From: Siniperca chuatsi
Taxonomy: Eukaryota; Chordata; Actinopteri; Centrarchiformes; Sinipercidae
Reading direction: 5' to 3'
Length of the DNA: 64,000 bases
NCBI RefSeq assembly: GCF_020085105.1
Contig: NC_058053.1
Location: 18,374,388 to 18,438,387, forward strand
The translations under genes and the position numbers were made by a program. This document shows, piece by piece, positions 40,370 through 53,245 of this stretch (position 1 is the stretch's first letter; each line of letters opens with the position of its first letter). The notes under the pieces are model-generated. The model had not been told where the DNA came from, made no database searches, and worked only from the letters and a program-made list of their open reading frames with translations.

Positions 40370-40880
40370 ACAGTATTCTGATCCTTTACTTACGTAAAAG
40401 TATCAATACCACAACGTAAAAATATGAATGCATTAAAAATTCTCCTTGAGTAAAAGTACGGTATACATGTACATACGTACATATACAAGTATCATCAGCA
40501 AAATGTAGTTATAAAGTATCAAAAGTAAAAGTACTCAACATGCAGAATTTCAGAATGTTAAATCTATCACATTAGTGAATTATTATTATTATTGATGTGA
40601 TTACAATAAAGACGCATTTTAATGTAGCTGGTTGAGACGGAGATAATTAATTATTAAATATTTTGTAAACTGTTGGGTAGCTCAAAGGCCCTGTACACCC
40701 ATTGTCCACCCCCACAGATATTTTCTATTATTTTGCCTGATTAAACCTTTTTCAGGAGTATAGTAGCATCATGTAAAGTAGCATACAATGGAAATACTCA
40801 AGTAAAGTACAACTACCTCTAAATTATACTTAAGTAAAGTACCGGTACCTGAGTAAATGTACTTCTAGTACATTACATTT
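40370..40880 (+). repeat. AAGTACT-type dispersed repeat
   Basis: Left part has ACTTACGTAAAAGTATCAAT, ACCACAACGTAAAAATATG and TTGAGTAAAAGTAC; the right part has AATACTCAAGTAAAGTACAA and CCTGAGTAAATGTACTTCTA. The same pattern is at 58650-59010 and in fragments at 28800-28935, 36490-36620, 39165-39195 and 59970-60065. I associate it with a very common percomorph non-autonomous transposon whose ends read GTGGTGGAAGAAGTACTCAG. Confidence 0.7.
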
Positions 40881-41336
40881 GCCCTCCTGTCTAAGTTGTT
40901 CTGGAGCTGACCCTGAACACATTACATAGTGGATTATAACTCAACTCATTTAAATGCGTCAGTGGAAAGGAAACGTCACACATACAAATCAGCCAACTGG
41001 ACTTCCTGGTTGTCCTTTGCAATGGTTATATCAGCATACAGACACACAGAGCTCCATGGAATAGATGACTCTCGTCTGTGACTGGAAGTACCCAAATGAT
41101 TTCTCCAGCCACACACACACAAACCCTATAACATCCATATCTGGTGGCTGGTTAATGGCACTGCTCAACTACCAGATAGTTATTTTTTGTGGTTTCCTTT
41201 GAACATCTGAACAGGCCTTCTTTATGGATGCTCGTCCTGCATTAAGGCTCAAGGGGGCTGTTACATCACATTTTTGTAAGTGTGTGTATATGTCAGATAG
41301 CGACAGAGGAGCGAGAGAGTGTGAAAATAAGTGAGT

Positions 41337-41340
<4 letters not shown>

Positions 41341-41390
<50 letters not shown>
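41341..41390 (+). repeat. GA microsatellite
   Basis: Nearly pure (GA)n over about 45 bases, with one GATAGA interruption near the end. Confidence 0.95.
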
Positions 41391-42542
41391 GCATTTGAGT
41401 GTGAGTAGGCGGTGGCTGTCAAATGAAATCTATGTCAGTAGTACTGTTTTCTTAGATTTTAAATTAAACCTCAAACCAGGTTTCCTCTAAGATCTCCTTC
41501 CTCTGCAGCCTGGTACCACATTTGGTGCACAATGCACTCTGTGAGTTGAGCTCCCCTGAAAAAAGGTGGCACAATGCTCTCAGCACATGGCAAAACACCC
41601 CTCAGGGATTAAGTTGCTTTTTTCCCTTTTTACAACAATTTTTCTGCTAAAAAAAATAAAAGAAATCTGTCTCTGCCAGTTTTTATTTGTGAGTATTGTT
41701 TCTTTGTTTCTGGTGTTGTTCCTACATCGCTCTCTGCCACCCAGTTCGTAGCATATTTACCGAATTAGCACCTCTTGGGTTATGCAAAGTTTACATCATA
41801 CAGACGCTGATGTATTTATGCCTTGGGGAAATTGTTGCGGCAAAGGGAGCAGGAAGAAGACCACTGACACAGGGATTACCACAGGAAACTCTTTCTTCCT
41901 GCTGTAGCAGTAAGAAATAGCAACATTTAAACATTTAAACCCCACCAGACGACATCCCCTACTGTTTCATTAAATCTTTATACTGAGATTCTCTTACAAT
42001 GCTCAGAGTATTGCTGTGTGTGTGTGTGTGTGTGAAACCGAGACGAGGAGCAGAGAGAAAGTTTGCTATTTGTACTCTCTGTTTTCTGTCTGTCAGTTAT
42101 TTAGCATCGTTCACTGACAAGACTGGTATGTGTAATTACAATAGTTGGAGGATGGAAATGCCACTTTTTTGCAACTACACTCACACACATAGCTTGACCT
42201 CCTGCACAAGCAATCAGTCAGGACTTACACTCCCACAGCAGCTCTGTGCTTCTTGAGCTCGAATAGGAACAGTGTAGGCAGAGTGTTATACAGATGAAAT
42301 GTTTTGTCTGTGTAAGTGTGTGTGTGTGAGAGAGAGAGACTGTAATTTGAGCATTACACGATATCTGTGTCCTGAATGCCAAGTAGGTTTGCTAATAGTA
42401 GAAGTATTTAAAAAAAACAAACAGCGTAATTAACAAATTGGTTAACAAATCTATTCAACAGATCAGATTTTTATCAAACAGAAAGATGTTTAAACTTACA
42501 CTTGAATTCTCAAAGTCTCTGAGAGAAATTACATCATTGACT

Positions 42543-42890
42543 AGGACTGCAACTGACGATTATTTTTATGACCTATTAGAGTGACGATTATTTTCTAAGT
42601 TATTCAATTAACTTGGTGTATAAAATGTCAGAAAATTGTGAAAAATGGCCATCATAATTTCCTAGAGCCCATGTTGCCATATTTAAATGTCTTGTCTGAC
42701 CAACAGTCCAAAACCCAAGGAAATTCAGTTTCCTATGATAAAAGACCAATGATACAAGCAAACATTAACATTTTAGAGGCTGGAATCAATGATTTTCGGG
42801 CATGTTTGCTAAAAGTATGACCTAAAATCGATTGTCAAAAATGTTGAAGATTAAGTTTTTGGCAATTAATTGTTTCAGCTCTACCACTGA
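42543..42890. repeat. Dispersed repeat with GACTGCAAC / GTTTCAGCTC ends
   Basis: Begins AGGACTGCAACTGACGATTA and ends CAATTAATTGTTTCAGCTC, with internal ATTTTCTAAGTTATTCAATT and CAACAGTCCAAAACCCAAGG. The termini are imperfect inverted repeats. I recognise it as a family common in percomorph introns. A fragment is at 61845-61915 (GTTAATCGGTTAATTAATTA). Confidence 0.65.
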
Positions 42891-45786
42891 TGCAAGGAAA
42901 AGGTTTTGAGATATAGATTTTTGATTTTGTCATTTACACATAGCTTTTCAAGTAATTTAATAATAATTAAAAATAAGTTATACATTGAATAACTGTTTTT
43001 TGTTTTTTCAATTCATGAACAATGCATACATTTCTGTGTTCTTGGTAAAAACACCAAGAATCTTTTTTCATTTTAAGAGACCAATAAAAAACACAGCACT
43101 CAAATTCACAAACCTCAATCATCATTCGTTAAAAGCTGCAAGAAGCTGTTTTCAACTCTAGGGGACAGAAAGACAAAAGGCAAAACAAACAAACAAACAC
43201 CGAGATCTGATGTACATTTACCAGTCCAGTCTGCAAGGAATTATGTTGCATGATTCTGCTGCACAGATCTCAGAATTACTTCTTACATCTGCAATTTGTT
43301 CGGTGATTCAAGTATAATGAATGAAGTGAAATGAAATGGCAGTTCAGTCTAATTATCAGACTACTGTTGCACATGATTTACATCCTAATTGACCTTTATG
43401 TTGCCAGGCAGAAGAATAAGTCAAATATTTATGTGCAGCCAGAGAACCAAAACAGTGAACTATTAAGCTGCTGAAAGCTTTGCAGAGCTGCCCATTTCTA
43501 GTGGTTTAAGCTCTATGAGTAACATCTTTTCAGTACAGTCACTTAATTTAATGTTAATATGAAACATGTCTAAATGTAGGTCTACATTTACAAGCAATAA
43601 TAATCTTCTCGATTGTCTGCAGTGTTGCCTCAAACACAGACAGGAGACTCAATTAGCTAATTACAATATGTTTTGAATATCCTGACACCATAAGTATAAC
43701 CAATCAGTCTGTAGGTTGTGTTTAAATAGAGCATGTATTGCATTAAGTATGCAGACTTGTCAGATGTCTGCTCCGCTTCTGACTGCCCATCAGTACCTAC
43801 GATCCTGTGCTGCAGTGTGCTATTTGATAAGACTGTTTAGCATTCAAGAGAAATCCTCAGCACTCAAGTACTCCCAGTATTATGCTTTTAACTCATTCCC
43901 CCCAGATGAGCAGAGGGATGGAAAGAGAGAGGAGGGAGCGGAAAGGGAGGCAAAAACAGAAGAATCCTTATGGGAAGAGTGAAATTTCACAGGACAAAAG
44001 CCCGTTATTGAATTCCTGTCATGATTCTTTGTATAATAGCCTCCACTATCCGGCCCCCAAGACACATTTAAGGGCTTTCACAATCCCACTCCCATCTGAT
44101 TTCACTGGCTGGAAGTGTGTTACTGCCTGCAAGCTGCTGCACTGTCCCACCACTTTCTGGATGCTACTTAACGCCTCTGTATTGGATTTGACTTTCCGTC
44201 CCTTGAGCAGAGCTTAGAAAACATCACAAGGCATGACTTTACCCAGCTAATGGCTTGAAAAAGTCATGCCCTGTTAAAAAACGGAGGCAAGATGTACCTG
44301 AGTGTTAAGCCTGCACTGATCGTCTGGCCACAGGAGCCATGACGAGGTCTGATTGCTGTGTGATTTGAGCATCCTCAGACACACAGCTCATCAATATCCC
44401 TCACAGCTCAGCTCTGTAACACACTGCACTGCAGCAAGACGCACGCATCAGCGAGATGAATATTTATCAAAGCCATAAAAAGGAACAGGAAACAATTTAT
44501 TCGTGACAGAAAACAGGCAGGGGCCAAAACTCTCCTGGCCACATTTTCAAAAACAATGCTATAATTCAAACACACAGCCTGCCAGGGAATTGAATGATTT
44601 GAGGTCATTTGTACACTCCCTGGTAGGACACACGTTTACCATATGCTGTAGCTGATTGGTGAATGAAAAGAGCATCAGGTTTAATTGAGTGTCCCCTAAT
44701 CTTCTGGGATTCATTAAAATGGTCTGATAGGACTGTCCTAGCCACCAAGATTATAAGGTGAAGAGTGAGAGCAGAGCGAGCTGGTGCCCAGCAGAACGTC
44801 CCCCGAAATGCAAGCAACATGAGGAAGACAGTCTGATTTTATCCTCCCTTAGTCCATCCTCACCCTGCCTTCAGACACAACTCATCTCCTCGCTCTTCCC
44901 TGCTCAGCCCAGTGAGCTGGTTGAAGACAGGATGGGAGAAAACAAACCTCCCCAGCTTATTAAAACCCAGAGTCTACAGGAAGAGTCTTTCATGCGGAAA
45001 AGATTTACGTAAGGAGGAGAATTTACTCAATTCTGTCCTCATTTCCGTATACTGTACACACCAAATCCCCTTCTTTATACAGCATATTTGAGTCTGGCTT
45101 TCCACAGTATTGTTCTGGCATCAACCAACTTTTCTCTGTATTGCTTCGCTCTGATTAACTGAGAGGGCGTTTTCGCAACAGGCCACGTTTGATGTGCTGG
45201 CCCTGATTGGAGCATGTTAAAAAATACTACCACCCTGCATCCCTCCATCTACTCAATCCTGCCTTCTGTCTTCCTCTTTCTGTCCACCTCTCCCACTCTG
45301 TTTGTACTTTCTTTTTTTCTTTTAATTTCTCATCCACAGAGCTTCCCTTTGTCCCTTTCTACCTGCATGATTAAAGGTTTTACTTCAGATGTATTTTTAT
45401 CAAATTCCTCGCTTCCTAGCTATGATTATGTTTTTTTTTTTTCTTTTGTCACGCTTTGTCTGTTTTCAGCCAGAGGTCTTTGTTTGATTATAGCTTCGCT
45501 CTCTCTGATTGCGACCTCTTGTCTCGGTGAGTGGTGTTGTCTTCCTGGCGCTCTCCCTCCCCATCAGCCAGAGTGACCTTGGCAGAATATCAGAGCCAGA
45601 GATAGTGACAAATTCGACAAAGTCTTATCTGGTTGCAAATGAAAACAGAAGAAGGATCAAAACTACTGATAAAAACAATATATTTAATATGATTTCTTGG
45701 TAATACTTCATAATAAGGAAACAAAACACATGCTTAAGAACTCAGTATGGTTTAATGCAGAACAAATTCTTGTTGTCCCACAGACC

Positions 45787-46085
45787 TTGTTGTGAGCAGT
45801 TTCATGTAGAAATCCTACATGAAACTGCTCACAACAATGGATTATGGATTGATTATCTTGAGTAACCGGGTCATAATTTCTGGAAAGAGACATTGCTGTT
45901 GAGTTTTTCAAATGTATTTCTTTGGTGCCACAAGGCGAGTGCCATATAGTTCCATTTTATTAAAAAAAGGCCGACATCTCTACGGCCAGTATCTCCAAAA
46001 CTCGGCAACTCACACTAAAACAATATAGATGGATAAATAGCACAACAGGTAAGAGGAAAAATATGTATTTTTGATTTTGTGTTTT
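45787..46085 (-). mobile_element. TTAAAGGGAC-family repeat, copy 2, ending in a perfect hairpin
   Basis: Reverse-strand relative of 33253-33584; shared blocks include TTTCTGGAAAGAGACAT, GCCAGTATCTCCAAAACTC and ATAGATGGATAAATAGCAC. One end is a perfect 23-bp inverted repeat (45787-45809 and 45815-45837) with the five-base loop AAATC. Confidence 0.85.
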
Positions 46086-47328
46086 GTACCCTTATCATAT
46101 ATTAAGTGTTACTGAAGTCTTTATCATGTCAAATTACTAAACTGCTTGACCCTACATAAACAATATGAGATGTAAAATTATTATATTCAGGAAACAGTCT
46201 GTGTGGGGGGTTTGTGCTCCCTGGGATATTCACTGCATTTAATATTATTTTCAGCTTGTTGTGCATGCTTGCAGACCTTAAAACCCCTCATAATATACGA
46301 GCATATGGGTAGAGAATAGCGATAGAGATAGCTAGCCCTTGAGCAGAGCATTTGGCACTGTCTTCAAGAATATCAGTGAATTTGGTGCCTCTCTTCCCTG
46401 TCTCTCCCGCTGATTGCACTTCCAGACTTATGATTCCTCTGCAGCGCAGGCAGAAATCCATCGAACCAAGGACAATATTAGAACTGTGTATTATGGCTAC
46501 AAACTATGTTACAGGAGAGAAGGAGAGCGAGAAAATTTATGTTTGCCCAGAGGAATTTTTTCCCTCTCACTGTACTTGCTATTTATCCAGAGAAGAAAAA
46601 AAAGTAATGAATATGACACTGCATGTATGATGTTATCAGCTGCACGGTGCACAATCTGCAAGCTGCTGATGAATGGCAACAGACATTCATTCAAAAGCCA
46701 CCGGAACCACAGTCAATGCAGGAGTTTATTACAGAAATATAGCAGGATCTGATACTGAGTAAAAGAGGCAGAAAGGGTAGCATATGTGGTACAGTGTGTC
46801 TTCAGGAAATAAAGCTTCTATTGTGTCTCAGTGTGCAGGTGCACTCTGCAGGTTAGAGCAACGCAAGCTGAAAAAGATGGCGATAAAGAGAGTTTAGGGT
46901 TGGTTGCTGAAAAGCTATGTTGTTGATTAAGTGGAAAAGAAAGGAAAGCAAACATTGATCATTGATTGGTTGTTTCCTGGATTATCCCTCGAACAACCAA
47001 CAGACTTCTATGGGTAGACCTCCTAATTTAAAACAAATGTACTATTTCTGATTGTTAGACTCTTGCAATGAATTTGGACATCGAGTTTTTACAGATTTAT
47101 TATTGTTGGACTACCAGACTGAAGGTTTGGAGACTCTTTTGTATACTTTTGGTCTCTTGTATACTCTGCTTTGCAATTTACCTGTATAGATTACTCTTAC
47201 GACAGGGAATTGAAAAGACAATACATATACAGTATATTATCATGTAACTTATAACTAATATATTAACTATATTAGCCTACTAGAAGTCTGTAAAAGTTCT
47301 ACACTGTTGGTTAGGATAAAGAACAGTT

Positions 47329-47753
47329 TGACATTTTGGGAAATATGCTTATTTGAGTTCTTGCCGAGAGTTAGATGAGAAGATCGATACCACTCTCATG
47401 TTTGTCTGTTCAATATGAAGCTGGAGCCAGCAGCTGGTTAGCGGAGGTTAGCATAACGACTAGAAACAAGGGAAACAGCTAGCATGGCTTTGTGCACATG
47501 CAGGTAACAAAATTTGCCTACCAGCACCTCTAAAGAGTAAATGTTGAGAATAAATGTTACAATTTGAAGTTTTAGGGGGGTTATGTGCTGGACTATTTCT
47601 TGGCTGGGTGCAGTGACTTCCTGAAGTATCCTCTGGTTGCCTGGCAACCTCACATTGACTCCAGGAAGTTACTGTGCCTAGCGAAGAAATAGTGCTACAT
47701 GTAACCCATGTAAACTTTAAGCATAAAAGCAAATACGCATATTCCCAAAATGT
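47329..47753. mobile_element. MITE with GACATTTTGGGAA termini
   Basis: The left end GACATTTTGGGAAATATGCT (47330 on) and the right end, AATACGCATATTCCCAAAATGTC at its edge (to 47753), form imperfect inverted repeats. The interior carries GAGAGTTAGATGAGAAGATC and AGCTAGCATGGCTTTGTGC. Non-coding. I recognise the first block as a common percomorph repeat. Confidence 0.7.
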
Positions 47754-48559
47754 CTCTTTAAAAATGTTAATTTACATCAACCAACTCTCTTATCTTGAAT
47801 ATTGTGGCCCTCAAGAAAGGATTTTTCGTCTTTGCTCACAGTTGCATCACAAGCAACCATAACATAACTAGAAAATAACAAGAAAAAGAAGACATGAAAT
47901 GTTCACTGTGATGGTTTACATCTCAAGCTTGCTTCAAGTCTCTGCAAGATGTTTTTTCACAGCATACTCATTAATTAATTAATGAAAAACAGTATATCAA
48001 TCTGGAAGGTACATGGTCTATTTTGGAAAATGCTTGGCAGTAATGCAAAGTAAATCATATTTTTACTTGCTGGGTTAAATTATGTAACACCACTGGGATG
48101 GTCCTCAACACATAAAAAAAAAGTCAAAGACATACTGAGAAGGACAGAGAGAGAACATAGTAGGACAGAAGAGATGGCCACAAAGGTTCAGACCCACAGG
48201 GAAGCCATTCAGAAGGAAGTCATTTATCATCCTTTCATTGCGGATGGGTATAAGTTATCGAACATTCTTCTTTTCTCCTCTCTCCATCTGTCATATCCGT
48301 CTCGCTGCATCTATCATTCATTGTCACTGCCTGCTTCTGACTCCACATGTATCTGTTGTGCCACTTTTTCTTCACATTTTAGTGTGAGCTCTTTCTACAT
48401 TCTGTACTGTTATTAGTACTCATCAGTGAATTCAGTGCTGTTTTCTTGTCCATCACAAAAACTTTGATGCCAAGACAGAATATTTATGGATAAATGTGGC
48501 CCTTGTGGATTACTTGATAAATCATTTAGTCTATAACATATCAGAAAATAGTGAACAAG

Positions 48560-48680
48560 ACTGAGAGTCTACAGCCATACGAGCAGCTCTATAAGCCTGT
48601 ACTTAGGGACTGTATGGAAATTATTATGGAAGTAGGTAGTCTATATTTTTTGGGAGAGTAGGAGAGGGTGTTTAAACTTT
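48560..48680 (-). repeat. Repeat fragments
   Basis: 48561-48606 reads GAGTCTACAGCCATACGAGC, the reverse complement of the end of the TTAGCATGCTAA-type repeat. 48606-48680 (GGGACTGTATGGAAATTATT) matches the start of the repeat seen at 18545 and 30360. Confidence 0.55.
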
Positions 48681-49348
48681 TAGTCATTGCAGAAATATTT
48701 TTTCCCATTCATTCTGGGGCCAAAATATTGTTGTGCTCAAGACCATCAGCACCAACAGAGTTCCGGCCCATTCACAGACTGTATATAAAGATGGACGACG
48801 TGACAGACTCTCCCCAAAAGTAAAGCCAAAACATCTTGATCGCCCCCTGCAGGATGTGTTTAATTGTAGGAGAAGTTTATCTATCCCCATGCAAACAACA
48901 ATACCCCCCTCGACTTCACACAGACACACACACTCTCCTAACTTTGGCACCTCTGACATCCCCCTCTCTCCCCCGTTTCATGTCTTCTTTTGACTCTGCT
49001 CCACCCCCCACTTGTCTGACTCACTCCATTGGCACTTGGTTGTTTTACTTGCCCATTCATCACAACTCGGCCACCAATGACTGTTTACCACTTTCTGTTT
49101 CCCCATCTGCTCACCCCCCCACCCCCACCCTCCACAACCACCACTACCACCGCCACCACCACCGTTAGGTCTTCTAGTCAGCCAGGATGTCACACAGGAT
49201 GTAGCTACAGATTTTGTGGTGATGCAGGTGATAACTTCATACCTCAGCTGCATCTTTACTGAGGGCAGGCAGTGTTGTATATTAACGTTTTTTGTTATAA
49301 CAGCAGACCAGCTTCTCATGTTATAACAACAAAGATTTCTTGTTTCAA

Positions 49349-49350
<2 letters not shown>

Positions 49351-49396
<46 letters not shown>
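49351..49396 (+). repeat. CA microsatellite
   Basis: An (AC)n tract of about 44 bases, followed by AACACAC. Confidence 0.95.
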
Positions 49397-49403
<7 letters not shown>

Positions 49404-52265
49404 ACAGCAGCTTTTGATGAGCTATGCAAAATTTCTGCTGATCAGTGTCTGAATGTCTGAACAGGAAGTATCACATTTTCTCCTAACAAAAAACATTCTA
49501 CCACTCTCAGATTAAGGACGTGATATAGCAGGGAAATGTTTAGAAAAATGCTCAAGGTGGATTATCTTAAAAAATTTTTAGAGTTAAAGCACACACAGGC
49601 AGTAGCGCACTGACTTGTGGTTAGGTGGGGTCACTGCTGCAGATGAGCTGGACTTAAGGTCATGTTTTTCACCATAGTATAATGCTTATTCAGCCTTCTC
49701 CCTGTGGTGCGTGTGTAGGAGTATCAGAAACAGCAGCCAGGCCTCGAGGGAATGTTCATTTCATCCAGCTGCTCTTTGATGTGACTGAACTCATCTCAGC
49801 AGTTACAGTCTCTGAATCCCCACAGAGTTCAACTGTTTTTATCAAGGTTAAAGAACACAGACATAAAACGCAGCTGAGTATCCAGGTCTTGAGTGTTTCA
49901 GTTGCACATATAAGCCCAAGGAAACCCTGGGGAGCACTTAGGTAGTGCAAGCCATGAGACGGTATCTTCTGATCGACGCCAGCGTGAGAAAGCAGATATC
50001 GCAGCCACTGAAGTTTGCTATTGCTGTATCACAACCCAAAAAATATAAAATTATCTGCAGTTTATGGTTGTTCGTGTGGTCTGTAAGTTTTGTATCCACA
50101 CGTCTGAGGAGAGAGTCTGAGAGAAAACTGAGCAGAAGTTTCTTTAGGTCTACAGCAGGTGTGGTTTTCCAATTTACAACCTCACCAACACTTTAGGAAA
50201 TGAGATCCCTCACATTTGCAATGTCAGTTCACAAACCACGAGCCTCATGGATATTTTTGCAGACAAAAGTGAAGTGAAAGTGATGCTGCAATGACTTAAC
50301 CAGTGAAAAGATGCTTCGAGGTAAGTGTGCTGTAAAAACATTTCCATTTTCTTTAGTTCTATGACAACTTTGTTGTTTCTCAGGAGTCTAAAGTTTAAGT
50401 AACACTGCTTTAAACAAGGACTCATCTGAGCGCTCCCAGCTCCCGGCTGGTCACAGATGGTTCTACACAGTTTTGCTTTTTGCTTAAATGTAAAACTGTC
50501 ACTTAAATTCAACTCTTTTTAAGGTTTCTTCCATGAAGTCACTTGAGTGCACTACAATTCAGCTCTCTTTTAAATGCTGCATATAGAAGTGGCTTCCTAC
50601 TGCTGTGATGCACAGAGAGAAACCCAACACTGACTAGTCTGCTGCCCGTTTGGCTTTGAATCCTTGTTTCTTTCTCTAAATACTGTCTAAATGGATGCAT
50701 GAATTATTTATAATGCAGTTAATACCTGTAAGGTTCTTATTTAATGTCTTTAACCACGTAATGTACAGTTCCCCCCTTTTACTTCCCTTTAAGAAGCTTT
50801 AAGGTTGTTAAATTAACCTTAATCTACACTGTTTGAGGTATCGTATACTGTATATTTTGTATCAGCTGGTTCCAACTCTTCATTGAAGCTATATGAAGTT
50901 TAGCCTGAGTGAAATATTCAATCCCAAGACTCCATGTTTTTATGGCTGCATCATTCCATCAAAGGGAAATATTCTAGATGTCATGTGGATCATTTTATAC
51001 ATATTTCCCCAAGATTCAGCCAGATGTCTTTGTTATCTTTGGAAACATTGGGATCTCTACTAGAATTGAAAAAATAAGTTTGGTGGGTTTGAACAGTGTT
51101 TGGCAGCACAGTATGAATTTGTGATGACTGACCAACTGGCGGGCTGCTGCCTACCCTAATTAATATAAAGTGCTATTCACGTCAAATTCTCCCCATCAAA
51201 GTGTCTTAGAAAGTGTCCTGACAACTATAGACACATCTGTGACTGTGATTTTCTTCAGCCCAGATACCTAACCTTGACAGTGAGGTCCTGAGTAATTGAA
51301 GGCCAACATCATCACCTTTTATTTTTAGCAATCCATGTTAAGTTAATGTCTCAGAAAACAAACACTTCTTTTGGTTCAGTGCAACAAAGCTGCCTTGGTC
51401 CAAAGCATTTTTTATTCAACATGGTTTACACAGAGAGAAGACTTTGTTTTGTTGTTTTACACATGACAGACAATTATATGTTTCCCTGGACAATCAATCA
51501 ATGTGTAAGTAACCTTCTAAAGATGAGACAGAAATACTTTTGCTTGGCTTAGAGGCCAAAGTAGATTCATTATCGGTAAATCTTGGTTCTCCTGCTCCAG
51601 ATCAAATAAAGTTATAAGTCTTGAGTGTTATCTTAGGTCTTATATTATCGTATTTGATTGAAGTTTCAACTCGTGCATTGACAGTGTGACCAAAAAGGCA
51701 TTTTTCCCATTCGGAAAATATTGGTATAGACTTTCCTGTAATACCGAAAAACTACAGTAATTCATACCTTCATGCCACCCAGCAAGGGTACACTATTATT
51801 ATGCATTTTCCTCCCTTCTTCCTAAAAATGTAGACAATCAATATAATCAATCGTGTGCTGATAGACCCACCCAAAACCTAACCCTAAAATGAGACAGCAT
51901 ATCACTTTAGTTTCAGCTGAACATCACTGTTGCTCATAAAATTGACTTTAAAGTCCCTTTTGCTTGTACATGCCCTGTTGTTTTATGTGCCTACATGATC
52001 ACTCAGATCATCCACTGTGGGTTTGTTAGATGTTCACAAATTAGAAATTCAGCTTTTTCAGCTCTGCTCTCAAACTGTGACATGCAAGAATATTTGGCAG
52101 GCATCCTCAGTGAGCAGCTTATATATTTCAGCTTTTAGCTTGCAGTGTCTTCATGTGTCTGTATCTTTGTTTAGTATTTTATTTTATAATTCTTCCTGCT
52201 GTTATTCTGTACTTTGTCATTTTATTCTGTATTTCTGTTCATCCACTGCTATGATTACTTGTTAC

Positions 52266-53245
52266 TTAAAGCTGCATTCATTAATTTTTTTGGCCACTTG
52301 GGGGCAGACAAACAAGCTATAAACACAACAGTGACGCATTCAATCGCCTTACAACCCTGTCTCTTAGAAATTACATTTAAATATGACTAATTTGCAGCAT
52401 CAGATACGTTTGGTAGGAAACGTAATGCCGCCCGGACTCTGTTATATAATATAATGGGGAAATGTTGTTAATTAACGTATCTGAAAAATGTTGACACTGA
52501 ACATATCAGTAAAATGTTCACTGACAACATATTTAATTTGTTTTTACATTACAATATCCCATCTTGTAATACAATATCTGCTTGTGGTGACAACAGGATT
52601 ATTAAACATTTTTATGGTTATGTTTAGGCACTTGGTTAATGTTAGGGAAAGATGATGGTCTTGGTTTAATACAGAAAAAGTCTGCAGTGACTTGAGGCAC
52701 AACGTGTTTAGAACATTTAACTGAAACCACGATCTTTCCTTAAAAAAGTGCTTTTGTTGCCTAAACTTAACCACACGGGATGCGACCACTTCATTCACTC
52801 AAAAAAAATCAATTCAGCGATTACGTTTGTCACCACCAGGTAATTCGGAGAACAATTTGGTACTATATAAATGTAATTTCTAGGAGACGGGGTTGCACCT
52901 TATAAAGTTGTTATGGTGAACGTTGGCAAACAGTTGCCTATTTACACATCCAGCACATGTGGAGCAACACTGATAATGATGTGGAGTTGTTTTTCTGGCC
53001 ACCTGATTTTAGTTTGTGCTGTGGCCGAAAGGTTGATGATAGCGGTGAGAGTGAACCAAAGCAGTAAAGCTGTGGGCCGTAAGACCAAAACAACGGGTTG
53101 AAAGATGTTAAAATGTTCTGTAGAGCTGAGGGGGAACTACAAAGTCAGGCAAAAATTCTCTGTAGGTTTGTTCCCATGAGTGACCCCTTTCACGTTAAAC
53201 TTTGATCCATTGTTAATATAAAAATATCGATTAGAGCAGCTTTAA
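52266..53245. mobile_element. 980-bp element with TTAAAGCTGC inverted termini
   Basis: TTAAAGCTGC (52266-52275) and GCAGCTTTAA (53236-53245) are perfect 10-bp terminal inverted repeats starting with TTAA. The right part (52915-53160) shares TTTACACATCCAGCA, GGAGCAACACTG and GAGCTGAGGGG-like blocks with 28975-29290. No transposase frame is present. TTAA ends suggest a piggyBac-like source, which is inference. Confidence 0.65.

Noticed and set aside
44758-45012. 84-codon frame ending at a possible splice donor
   Set aside because: No recognised protein family and no partner exons; kept only as a note in the repeat-poor island finding.
48978-49400. 140-codon minus-strand frame with Gly- and Val/Cys-rich ends
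   Set aside because: Made of a CA microsatellite and a CCACCACC-rich stretch read in reverse; no domain and no splice context.
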